A DNA stretch of 15,417 bases, taken from Thalassiosira profunda. Its lineage: Eukaryota; Bacillariophyta; Thalassiosirophyceae; Thalassiosirales; Thalassiosiraceae. Under the pieces are notes generated by a model that searched no databases, was not told the DNA's origin, and saw only the letters and a program-made list of their open reading frames with translations. The position numbers and the translations under genes are program-made. The stretch's first letter is position 1; every line of letters starts with the position of its first letter. The stretch spans positions 1-15,417 of the forward strand of contig JALLAP010000249.1 of assembly GCA_036939355.1 (NCBI GenBank), written 5' to 3'. This document shows positions 1 through 8,695 of the stretch, in pieces.

Positions 1-60
1 GACCAAGTTTATGCAAAGGACGCGTTGATATGCCTCCGGACCCCTACCATGCCCCCTAAA

Positions 61-77
61 TAAGTGTACCCCACTTA
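61..77. repeat. Small inverted repeat upstream of the Mini-III gene
   Basis: TAAGTG (61-66) and CACTTA (72-77) are perfect reverse complements separated by 5 nt. The repeat sits about 170 bp before the chosen ATG. The rest of the leading 247 bp has no convincing coding sequence. It holds a CTCGCTCGG/GCTCGCTCGCG-type simple-sequence stretch (about 100-155) and could be promoter or 5' UTR. A role for the repeat is not shown and it may be chance. Confidence 0.25.
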
Positions 78-247
78 CGAGAAAGCCCCCATCTCAGCTC
101 CCTCGCTCGGTGCGCTCCGACCTTGCTCGCTCGCGTTCCCCCGCTCGGTTGCTTGCCCGGACTCCTCCTCTTTGGCTGCTGGCAGATCTACCCATCCCGA
201 GGCATCGCTGCGCGGCCCCTGAAGACTCGGCACAAACGAATGTCAAG

Positions 248-975
248 ATGAGGCGACGGCGCGTTCTCCTGCCCTGTTTGGCGGTGCTATCGCCGTTGGC
301 CAGCGGCGCCCTGCAATCAAAGGCGCCTCGGTCGGTGTCACCGCCAACAAGCCGCCGTCCTCGCTTTGCAGCAAAACATCGCGAAATGGCATTTTGCTGC
401 ACCGTCCCTAGGGATCGGCGATCTAGGAACCGTCGTCGCCCGGGCGATTCCAGGCAGTTGTTTGCTGGGAGAAGAGCACATCATGTGTCATCGATTATAC
501 TATTTGCAGAGGATGATGCAAGCGCAGACGAAAACGACGCCTTGGCATTTCTCCAGCTCATGTCTCCAATTGATACCGCCAAACCAGATCAGATGAGCGC
601 CTCCTCGCTGGCATACCTGGGCGACGTGGCGTTCGAGCTGTTCGTGCGCAGTCGGTACGTTTGGCCAAATCGACGGATGTCGGACTTGCAAAACAAGGTC
701 GTGTCGCTCGTCAGAGCGGAGTACCAATCGACGCTGTTGCAAAAGATGATTGCATCGTTTCCTCTGACCCCGGCCGAGCAAAGCGTGCTGGCGCGGGGGC
801 GGAATGCCAACCTGACGGCCCGGAAGAAGTTGAAAGCGGGGCAGGCGACGGCATACCAGGATTCCACGGCGTTCGAGGCCCTTGATACGCATATATCAGC
901 GACAAGCGCAGGTTCAATGAACTGCTCGGTTGGATCCAGCTAGAATTGGACGCGCTGGAGACACATGACATCTAA
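248..975 (+). CDS. mrnC: Mini-ribonuclease III-like protein, probably organelle-targeted; frame broken near 884
   Basis: This is a single RNase III catalytic domain without a dsRNA-binding domain, as in Mini-III enzymes. Those trim rRNA precursors in bacteria and act on plastid rRNA and introns in plants. Visible motifs are LAYLGD (residues 121-126, catalytic Asp126), ARGRNA (182-187) and STAFEAL (206-212, catalytic Glu210), all in Mini-III order. The first in-frame ATG is at 248; the open frame reaches back to 110 only through a GTG. The N-terminus, MRRRRVLLPCLAVLSPLASG, looks like a signal peptide, and about 95 basic and low-complexity residues precede the domain, so organelle (perhaps plastid) import is likely. 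After FEAL the frame runs into non-homologous residues and stops at 943. From 886 the other frame gives YAYISDKRRFNELLGWIQLE and ends with TAA at 973-975, which is the expected Mini-III tail. Four missing bases, or one, would explain it. Family assignment is strong; gene integrity is uncertain. Confidence 0.8.
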
Positions 976-983
976 GAGCTATC

Positions 984-997
984 TAATGAAATCATTA
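984..997. repeat. Inverted repeat in convergent 3' gap (TAATGA-AA-TCATTA)
   Basis: A perfect 6-bp inverted repeat with a 2-nt spacer lies in the 48-bp gap between the stop of the Mini-III gene (975) and the stop of the Nup155 gene (1024). The position is compatible with a shared 3'-end or termination element. The AT-rich composition makes chance occurrence quite possible. Confidence 0.3.
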
Positions 998-1023
998 CAC
1001 TGCAGACCTGATTACATGCAGCG

Positions 1024-4000
1024 CTAGCAATACTGTTTCCTGATCGCCTCTTCGACGGTCGTCAAGCGCTCGTCGATCGCACTTGATGCAGGGTTGCCAC
1101 CTCCCAATTCTTGAAGGGCCTGCTTATATTGTTCGATCCGCGGCAAGAGTGCGCCCGAGTTGGTCGCCCGTGCCAGCTGGCTCGATGCACTGCTGCCCTC
1201 CCTGTCACCAAGGCTGTTTGCGCTGACCAAAGGGGAGGTAAGAGCCGCAGTCACCCACAGCTCAAGGAGCTCGCTCAGGCTCGCGAGCCTCTGGAGTCTG
1301 CATTGAGAAAACAAGGCACGAGTACATCGATGTGAGCTCAAGGCAAAGTGAAGTCAGCGCCAAGAGCCTTGCGCAAACTACGTACCGCGTTGTGGCGTCA
1401 ACGCCTCCACCGGCCGCATCGTCCTCGGTCAGGAGAGAATCGTAGATTTCGATCAGTTCGTAAAAAGGCACTCCCGCGTCCAACAGCGTCTGGGCCGGCC
1501 ACGGCGGGGAGGAAGCGCCGTCCTCCCCGCGGGCGCCGTCGCCGACCGCGCGCAGGCCCTCCAGTTCCCGCGCGAGGAGGTCCAACGGAAACGTGTAATC
1601 GGCGCCCTTCCCATAGAGCTCCCTCCCCAGCGCGGCGACGCGGGTTCGGAGGAGCGGGATCCACTCCCCGTGTTCGAACGTCGGCGCGTCGCCCGTGGCG
1701 GTGCCCAAGACGACCGTTTCTTCCTCGAGCAAGCTCCCCTGTTTCAGCCTGTTGAGGAACTCCGACGCCCGTCGCGAGCGGGTCGCGCAGGGCAGCACCT
1801 CCTCGCACAGGACGCTCTTCCACAGCGTCGCGATGGTGTCCCCCTCGTTGTGCTTGCACGTGTGCAGTATCAGCAAACACGCGTCGAAGAGGTTGAGGGG
1901 GCAGGCGTAGTCGTTGTAAATGTCCGAGACGGGCAGGAGGGCGTACGTCAATGCGTCCGTTTGGGCGGCGTCCAAATTCGTCCCCTCCGATTGGGCGACG
2001 GTATCCAACACCCGCTTCTGAATGGCGGCCACGTCGAGCTGCTCCTCGATGGTGCGGACGCGCGCTTCCAATTCGTTTTGCGTCATCGGTTTGTCCTGCA
2101 TTGCCGGACTCGTTCCCTGGCCGAGCAGCGACCGCGCCGTCAAGTTGGGAACGGGATTGAGTTCCAGCGCCGAGGAGTACGAGTTGGCCGCGCGCGTCAA
2201 ACACTCGATCCTCCGATCCAGGGGCACCCTGCCCGCCTCCGTGGCGCGTTGGTACATGGCGTCCCCCGCCAATCGGTGCCGGCCGTGGAACGAGTGGTAC
2301 TTCCACACCAGCCCCGCGTCCTTCTTGTCGTCGACGAGCCACGCCTCGAGGGACGGGCTGTCGATTCTTAGGAGCGTCTCCTCGCGGTTCGTCGCCAGGA
2401 GGTGCTCGTAGAGGGAATGCAGGAACTTGGCGTCGGAGGAGGCGGCGCAGGTGGCCACAAGCTCGTCGGCCAGCCGTTGATTTTCGGGGCCGGCGTCGCC
2501 GAGGAGTTGGGAGACGTAGTGAAAAAGGATGCCGTGGCACGTCCGCAGCGCGTCCGCGGGAGCGGGATCGAGGCCCGTCACGACGGCCCGGCTGCCCGAG
2601 GCCGTGCTGCCAGAATCGTCGGCGGCGGCATCGGAGGGGGGAGGGCGGTGGTACAGCCCCCGCTCCCACGGCAGCGAATCCTGACCCGCGTCGTCGCTTC
2701 CCGCCTCCTTGCGCGCGTCGCGGGGGACCTTTCCGCCCCCAAAGTTCGCGGCGCAAATGAGGCAGACGTCGGCCAGTCCGCCCATGTTACCCAATTTCAT
2801 CAGGATGTCCGCGGCAAGGGCGAGGGGGCTGCCGGCCTCCGTGGCGTTCGCGAAGGCCTCTTCCCACCCGACGCTGCTGCCGTCCCGGGACATCGATCGA
2901 CCGGCAACGAGCGCGGGGGAATGCCAGCGCCGCGCGGCCGAGCGAAGGTACCGCGCCGCCTGATTCGCCAGGGCGCCGCGCTGCGGCGAACTGGACGGGC
3001 GGGCCAGGGCGTCGTTTGCCGCCCGAAACCCCAGATAGGTCAGCCGCGCCCCCGCCGAGAAGTAGAGGTAGCACTTCCTCGACAGCTCATCGGCGAGCCG
3101 ATCGCCCTCCGCCGCCGCCGTCCCGCCCCGACAAACGAGGCCGTTCACCACCGCGTCGATCCTCCGCTGGCCCTCCCTTTCGATCGCCAACTGCGCGCAC
3201 GTCAGGCCGTGGAGCCGTCCCCACGCCACGTCCGGCAGCGATGGGGCGTCGTGCGCGCGGCGGAGGCACGACAGGAGGTCCAATAGCTGGACCGACCGGG
3301 CCACGAGGCGGTAGAGGGCGTGGACGTTCCGATCCTCGGTTTGGTAGGCGGCGGATTGGAGGTCGGACGGGGCGGCCGCGGGCTGAGACTGATTTGCACT
3401 GCTCGTTCTCTGCGCCGCCGCGCGGGATTGATTCCGCAGGGCTTGGGTGATGCGACCGCCGTTGTCCTCGTCGACGTCCATATCATCTCCCGCCGTCGTC
3501 GCGGCCTTCGCGCCGGGGACCGCCCGCACCGCCGGTACGAACCGCGCCTTCATCAGCTCTTGCAACAATTCCAGGGGCCTCCGGATCTCGCCCAACGTCT
3601 TCTCGTCGAGGAGGAGCTCGACCTTGGCGGGGAGCGCGGCGTAGTACCGGGCGGTCGCCGACCGTACCGCGAGGGGACGGCCTTCCGTCACCACGACGGC
3701 GGGCTTGTGCCATACGGGGCGGAGCAGGCGCGACACGCACGCCACCAGGCCCTCGTAGAGCGACGACGGTTGGAACGTGTATGCACTCAGGGGGTCCAAT
3801 CCTTCCCCGATGGAGGGCCCGGTCAGCGTCATGACGGGCCGCCGCGCGTGGCACAGCGCCGCCTCCGCGGCCTTGGCCCGCAGCGCGTCGTCGCTCGCCG
3901 CGCTCGTCGCCAGGGCGAAGCACAGGGCGCACCCCTCCGCGTATCCGTAGCTCACGAAGAAATTGCGCACCATCGCGTCCGTGGCGACGTTCCGGGCGCG

Positions 4001-7000
4001 CGCCAATGCCGCGGCGAGGGCGTCGGGGAGGGACGCGCGGGCGAAGAAGTGCAGCCCCCCCGCGTTGAGGATGGCGACTTGGTCCGATGTGGACCCGCCG
4101 GGCGCGAGGTGCTGCGCGGCCGCGACCGACAGGGGGGCGGGGGACGGCCGGAGGAGCCACCCCGGGAGGCGGGCCGCTTTGGTCGATGCCGCGGCGACAA
4201 TCTGTTTATCGCGTGCAGAATTGGCACCGCCGCGCGCGCTCGTTTGGGACGCCGCGGCGCGCTCCCCGGCGGAAGGGCCGAATCCCCCGGCGCCGCAGCC
4301 GTATCTCCGAGAGAGGCGGAAGGTCACGGCGGGACCGACGAACCCACGGGCGCCGCCCACCGTGCCCACCTCGCGGCCGTACGGGCCGCTGCGGAGGTAG
4401 TGCGCCAGCGCCGCGAGGGCGGAGGAGACGATTCCCCGCCCGTGGGCCTTGGACACCACCAGCGCCGCCGAGGAGGCCGCGCCCGCGGCACCGGGCCGTG
4501 GGGCGGGGGTCGGGCGCGGGGCGAAGGCCGGGAGCGGTCCCACCTGCAGTTCCGCGTCGGAGGGGGTTTCGGAATGGACGAAGAGGCCGGCCAGCGACGA
4601 GGTCTTGCCATAGTCGGTGCCGGTCGCGACAATGTCGAACGTCCGTCCGCCGGGGAGGACGGGGGACGGCGTGCCCCCCTGTCCCGCGAGGGGGAGGAGG
4701 ACCGCTTCGCTGATCCCGCCGGGAGCCGTTGGCAGCGACGACGTTGCGCTCCCCGAAGTGGGCGTCGGCGCCGCCGACGACCGGGCGGCCACGTCGGGAA
4801 GGGCCGCGACGATGGCGTCCCCCGCGGCAGGCCGGGCCGCGCGCTGCCCCTCCGGGGCGGCGAAGAAGTCGGCCCTCCCCGTCGTCGCGCCAGGAGGTTT
4901 CGCGCCCCGCCCCACGTCCAGCGCCAGCACGAAGGCTCCGTCGCCGTACCACCCCTTCACCACATCCCCGCCAACCGCACTGCTCGATCTCCCCGACATG
5001 GCGTGGATCCCCGGCGCCAGTCCCCCCGCCGCATCGCGCGCGAACGCACGGACCGCCTCGAAGCGCACTCCGTCGTTGCCCTCCCCGGAAGAGGCAGTGT
5101 AGGGCGGGGGCGCCCGGACGTGGCAGAACGTCATCTTCCTTCCCGGCCGCAACGCCGCCCGCGGATCGCCGCCGCGTGCACTTTGCGAGGCGCCGTACGC
5201 GAACCCCCCCTGCGCCTGCGCCGCGTGGACGGCCGTGGACGACAGCGACGAGAGGTAGTACCGCAGACCGCCCCCCGTCACGGCCACGAGGGTGAGGGAC
5301 TTGGATTCCGCGGGGGGGACGAGGTGGAGGCTCAAGGGGTGCAGTATTCCCGCCGCGTTCGAGAGGGCGTCCCTCGCGCCATTGCGGCCTTTGCCCGCCG
5401 CGGACGCCTTCGCCGCGCGCCCCTCGGCATCGTGCCGCTTCAGCAGGTCGCGGGCCCCGTCCATCCCCCCCACGCCGGACTGGGCGCCCGCGCTCCCCCC
5501 CGGGAACGCAATGGTGCCCAGCGCCAGTTTCTGGGAGGTGGTCGGGGGGTACATGCGGCCGCGGGAGACGGCGTCGAGGTACAGCTTGGCCGTGGCGGGG
5601 GCGTCGAGGACGGACGCCAGGCGCGGGGGCGGGGCGGCCACCGATGACGACGCATTGTCGGCATTGCCAGTAGTGTTGCTGTGGGGTAGTGGCGACAAAT
5701 CGTACGCGCACACGACCCCCTTGCTGCCCAGGGTGTACAGGCACCGCCGCTCCTCGTCGATCACAATGGAGACGATCGGCCCGCCTTTGCGGGCCTCGTT
5801 TCCCAATGCGGAGCCAAAGACGCCACTACCGGCGCGCAATATCGCCGGGGGGAGGACGCGGGCCGCCAACCCCGGGGCGCGGGAGGAGTGGTCGATCTTG
5901 CGGCACTTCCGGGGGCGCTGACCCATGGTGTTGGTTGGGGATTGGTCGTCGAGGGCGCCGAAGGTCAGGGCGGAGAGGACGCGCTTCCCCCCCGCGAGCA
6001 CTCCGCCGACATCCAGACCGGCATGGGCCTTGGCCGCGGAAGGGTCGTCGAGGGAGAACACCCCCCGGCCGTCGAAGTAATCGTCGATCGCCCGCTCCAT
6101 CGCCTCGCTCCCCGCCGCCGCACCGCCGTACCCCCCTCCGCCATGCATGCCTCCGGAGGGGCGGTTCCCCTCGTACGACATTTCGTAGAGGCCGCCGTCC
6201 GTGCCCCCCAGAAAGATCCTCCCGTCCGAAGTGCCCGCGACGGAGAGGAGGGGCACTGAATCGGTCGGCAGCACGAAGCGGGTGGGGATCAGCCGCAGCA
6301 ACGCATTGGCGCCGTGGCGGAATCCCCCCGCGACGGTATTGGAAGCGTCGCCGTTCTCGCCCCGGGTGCCCTCGGATTGGGGGTCCAGCGGGCCTCTGGC
6401 GAGGGCGCAGAGGACGGCCTCCTCGGGGGTGGCGACGACCAAACACCACTCGACGTTGGGGGTGAACACCCCCCGCTTGGGCCGGACCAATCCCACGGAC
6501 ACGACGCACTGTCCCGACGGGACGGCGAACGCGCAGTAGTCCTGCCGGGCGGCCTGGGGGGCACTATGGCCGCTCCCCCACCCCTCGCTTCCGACGGCGT
6601 TGCCATTTCCATCCCCCGCCGCGCCGGCGTAGCTCCACAGAAACAGCTTGTGGTCGGCGCTCAGCCACGCCAATTGCGCGGCGGGCAAGAGTCCCATGGA
6701 CGAGCTCAGTTGGGCCTTGGCGGCCTCGGCGGCGAGGGGGGCGGGGAGGGGGAGGGACCGCTCGTGCCGGAGGTACGGAGTCGGGGGCGAGGCGGGTTTG
6801 GAGGCGCCGCCGCTGGTATTGCCGGGGCTGCCGTTGGAGGCATTGGTGGTGGAGGGGGAGGCGCGGCTCCCCCGGAGCACCCCCAGCGGGGAGCCGATCA
6901 CGTTGCCGCTCCCCCCAGCCGCTGTTGATGGCCGCCTCCCGCCCCCAGTCCCTGAACTCTCGCTCCTCCCCCCTGCACTGGCGCCCGGCTCCCCCAATCC

Positions 7001-7216
7001 CTCCTCCCCCGCGACGGGATGGTAGCGGTGCGCCCCCGCCCCGCCCGACGACACGAGGCGGCGGTAGAGGTCGGCGTCGGGGGCGCTCTCGTCGGCGCGG
7101 AGGGCCGCGAGGATGTGCGCCGAGGCGGAGCGGAGGGGGTGGAAGTCGTCGGACAGGTAGGGATCGGCGGCGCCGCCGGCGCCAGAGGCGGTGCTGGCGG
7201 TGGTGGGGGCCGCCAT
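1024..7216 (-). CDS. NUP155: Nuclear pore inner-ring nucleoporin, Nup155/Nup170 family (two exons)
   Basis: The spliced product is 2034 residues (exon 1 7216-1386, exon 2 1297-1024), against about 1400 for animal Nup155. Nup155/Nup170 builds the inner ring of the nuclear pore and anchors it to the membrane. The N-terminal beta-propeller part (about 180-680) shows family hallmarks: VSVGLVRPKRGVFTP (239-253), LPTDSVPLLSVAGTSDGRIF (316-335) followed by LGGTDGGLYEM, RKCRKIDHSS (436-445), and DEERRCLYTLGSKGVVCAYD (487-506). The rest is an alpha-solenoid, for example 1300-1345, 1465-1492 and 1760-1880. Extra length comes from Gly/Ala/Ser/Pro-rich insertions (about 50-150, 350-370, 510-530, 700-1010, 1230-1290), probably disordered surface loops. 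The ATG at 7216 is the first in frame. Without splicing the frame stops at 1262 and lacks the last 90 residues. The gene is clearly more GC-rich than its neighbours to the right. Family call is confident; loop boundaries are estimates. Confidence 0.9.
1298..1385 (-). other. Spliceosomal intron of the Nup155 gene, 88 nt
   Basis: On the minus strand the intron begins GTACGTAGTT at 1385 and ends TTTTCTCAATGCAG at 1298, a consensus-like donor and a pyrimidine-rich acceptor. A possible branch sequence, CTCAC, has its A about 36 nt from the 3' end. Splicing joins CG to A to make an Arg codon (phase 2, residue 1944) and opens a helical tail that starts LQRLASLSELLELWVTAA and ends at TAG 1024-1026. 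The intron length is not a multiple of three, so retention gives a short aberrant C-terminus ending at 1262. The call rests on sites and frame logic only. Confidence 0.82.
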
Positions 7217-7527
7217 GGTTGGATCGATCGTCGCCGTCCCGTTTGATGCGCCGCTTGGTCGACGCCTTCCCAGGCTTGCCGAGCTTTGATTTTGTGCGGC
7301 GGAAATGGGATCTGGCGATACTCGCTCAATGATCGCGATTCATCGCCAAATCCCATTTCGCTCCCCTGCCTCCCGCCGCCGGCGGCCCGCCCCTCCTCTT
7401 GCGCCGCGCCGTTGCGGAGTTGCATGCAGGGCCGGCCTCGTCAGCCCTTTCGATTCACGGGCGTGTCGTTGCCGCGGCGGCAAAGTTGGTGCATCCAGCC
7501 AGAGCCAGCCAGCGATCTCTCACGAAC
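7217..7527. promoter_or_regulatory. Divergent promoter region, Nup155 / F-box gene
   Basis: This 311-bp gap separates the two divergent ATGs (7216 minus, 7528 plus). The Nup155-proximal part contains a striking inverted repeat (7302-7359). The F-box-proximal part (7360-7527) is GC-rich, is open in the F-box frame back to 7399 but without an ATG, and is best read as 5' UTR or promoter. No TATA box is obvious. Confidence 0.5.
7302..7359. repeat. Near-perfect 18-bp inverted repeat in divergent promoter
   Basis: GAAATGGGATCTGGCGAT (7302-7319) pairs with ATCGCCAAATCCCATTTC (7342-7359) with 17 of 18 bases complementary and a 22-nt spacer. The spacer contains the 8-bp palindrome ATCGCGAT (7332-7339). 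The midpoint is about 115 bp upstream of the Nup155 ATG and about 197 bp upstream of the F-box ATG. A symmetric transcription factor site or a cruciform/hairpin is possible; the function is inferred. Confidence 0.75.
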
Positions 7528-8664
7528 ATGCACCATGCACAAGCAGAGAACCTTGCAGCAGAAACGACATTGCGCGACGTCCCCGCGGAATGCCGGGCCT
7601 GCATCCTCGGGTATCTCTCCCCCACCGACCTCTACTCCCGCTACGGGCAGTGCTGTCGGTGGATGCGCGCCGACGCCCTCAATACTGATCTGCCCCAGAC
7701 AAGGTGGGGGGAATTGCACGTGGCCAAAAGTTATTCCCTTGACGTGGCCAAAGCTGAATACATCGCCACCGACGGTGCACCCGTCGACGGTGCACCCTTT
7801 GCGAAAATCGTCTACATCGAGGCGCTATTGGAGCGGCTAGCACATCCTTCGTTTAGATCTGCGTGGCGAGCCCCGAGGTGTCACATGAAGATCGTGGGGC
7901 ACGATCCCAACGACGCATTCGGGGGACGGGACGACATGAGCTTCGAGGAGATGCGGGATCTTGCATCCGAGATTGCATTTGACGATGTCACCTCATTGGA
8001 TTTATCGTTGCGAGCGATAGATGATGATGATGCTGGCAGTGATACATCGCTAGACTCACTACATTCACGTGAGCATGATGATGGGGTTGGCAGTAACAAA
8101 AGATCGACGAGCAACCGGGTGTTGCCTCGCAGTCTGCCCTGGCTGCTCGCTTCGATACTGCCCGGGCTGGTGGAACTGGACTTTACCAACCTCCACGGCG
8201 GACCGATCCACGAAGGCGACTACATCTCGGAACTCTCCTTGTTCAACTCCCACAACTGTCCTAATATCCAAAAGATAAGATGGGACAATCGCGTCGGAGG
8301 GTGCTACTTTATCCGAGGAAAAGATATGAAGACGTTGGCACATCTGAGGGAATTGCACGTCGACAACTTACTAGCGGACTGGCGGTTCGACAAGCTCTTC
8401 GCTCCGTTGATGAACCAGTTCTTTGATGAAGCGAGTGTGATACAACGGTTCTTTTTCTTTGCCTGCAACAACAACTTGGAACGAATAAGCTTGAAGGGCG
8501 GACAATACACAACGATGGAAGGGAAGAAGGTGGCTTTCCCCCAGTTTGCTCTGATGCGTTTTGTCAGGCGGACGCCGACGTTGCGATGGTTCCGGAGCGA
8601 TCTGACGCCAGAGAATGTAGAGATATTGTTGACGGAGAGGCCCGAGATCTGTTTCTGTAGCTAG
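7528..8664 (+). CDS. F-box-like protein with leucine-rich C-terminal region
   Basis: This protein of 378 residues is a likely substrate-recognition subunit of an SCF-type ubiquitin ligase, through Skp1 binding. Residues 15-50 fit an F-box: LRDVPAECRACILGYLSPTD followed by LYSRYGQCCRWMRADAL, with the Leu-Pro-like start, the ILxYL core and the C..W..... tail. Downstream there are irregular leucine-rich segments: VTSLDLSLRAI (154-164), LPGLVELDFTNL (211-222), HLRELHVDNLL (272-282) and LERISLKGG (317-325). The C-terminus TPTLRWFRSDLTPENVEILL (349-368) then TERPEICF resembles, as I recall, members of a multigene family common in centric diatoms. The ATG at 7528 is the first in frame; the frame is open back to 7399 without an ATG. 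An acidic Ser-rich linker (165-195) divides the two halves. Base composition is far less GC-rich than the adjacent nucleoporin. The target is unknown. Confidence 0.68.
   Translation: MHHAQAENLAAETTLRDVPAECRACILGYLSPTDLYSRYGQCCRWMRADALNTDLPQTRWGELHVAKSYSLDVAKAEYIATDGAPVDGAPFAKIVYIEALLERLAHPSFRSAWRAPRCHMKIVGHDPNDAFGGRDDMSFEEMRDLASEIAFDDVTSLDLSLRAIDDDDAGSDTSLDSLHSREHDDGVGSNKRSTSNRVLPRSLPWLLASILPGLVELDFTNLHGGPIHEGDYISELSLFNSHNCPNIQKIRWDNRVGGCYFIRGKDMKTLAHLRELHVDNLLADWRFDKLFAPLMNQFFDEASVIQRFFFFACNNNLERISLKGGQYTTMEGKKVAFPQFALMRFVRRTPTLRWFRSDLTPENVEILLTERPEICFCS
7771..7797 (+). repeat. In-frame 15-nt tandem duplication inside the F-box gene
   Basis: GACGGTGCACCC occurs at 7771-7782 and again at 7786-7797, a 15-nt period. 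It encodes DGAPVDGAP (residues 82-90). It looks like a small replication-slippage duplication that kept the frame. Confidence 0.6.
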
Positions 8665-8665
8665 C

Positions 8666-8675
8666 AGTGTACACT
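8666..8675. repeat. 10-bp perfect palindrome in convergent 3' gap
   Basis: AGTGTACACT is its own reverse complement and begins 2 nt after the F-box stop codon. It lies in the 31-bp gap before the stop of the glycerol-3-phosphate dehydrogenase gene (8696). The remaining gap is AT-rich (TTTTAATTATAG). The two 3' UTRs must overlap. A role in 3'-end formation is only suggested by position. Confidence 0.35.
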
Positions 8676-8695
8676 TTTAATTATAGACATGTAAC

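Noticed and set aside
110..247. Upstream extension of the Mini-III gene
   Set aside because: It begins with GTG, and the sequence is a simple CTCGCTCG-type repeat; the first ATG is at 248 and is followed by a plausible signal peptide.
491..509. Acceptor-like sequence ATTATACTATTTGCAG inside the Mini-III gene
   Set aside because: No consensus-like donor is visible upstream, and the frame is open across it, so an intron here is not supported although it cannot be excluded.
881..888. Programmed frameshift site in the Mini-III gene
   Set aside because: There is no slippery heptamer, and a -1 shift at this point meets TGA at 883-885; deletion or sequence error is simpler.
3320..5647. Very long open frame (775 codons) on the plus strand, antisense to Nup155
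   Set aside because: It is Arg/Gly/Pro-rich with no recognisable motif and lies wholly opposite a well-supported gene. High GC at codon third positions removes antisense stop codons, which explains this and similar frames at 2402-3286 and 1398-2756.
4206..5744. 512-codon minus-strand frame overlapping Nup155 in another register
   Set aside because: It has the low-complexity Arg/Gly/Pro composition of a GC-rich shadow frame, and the Nup155 frame across the same bases matches known family motifs.
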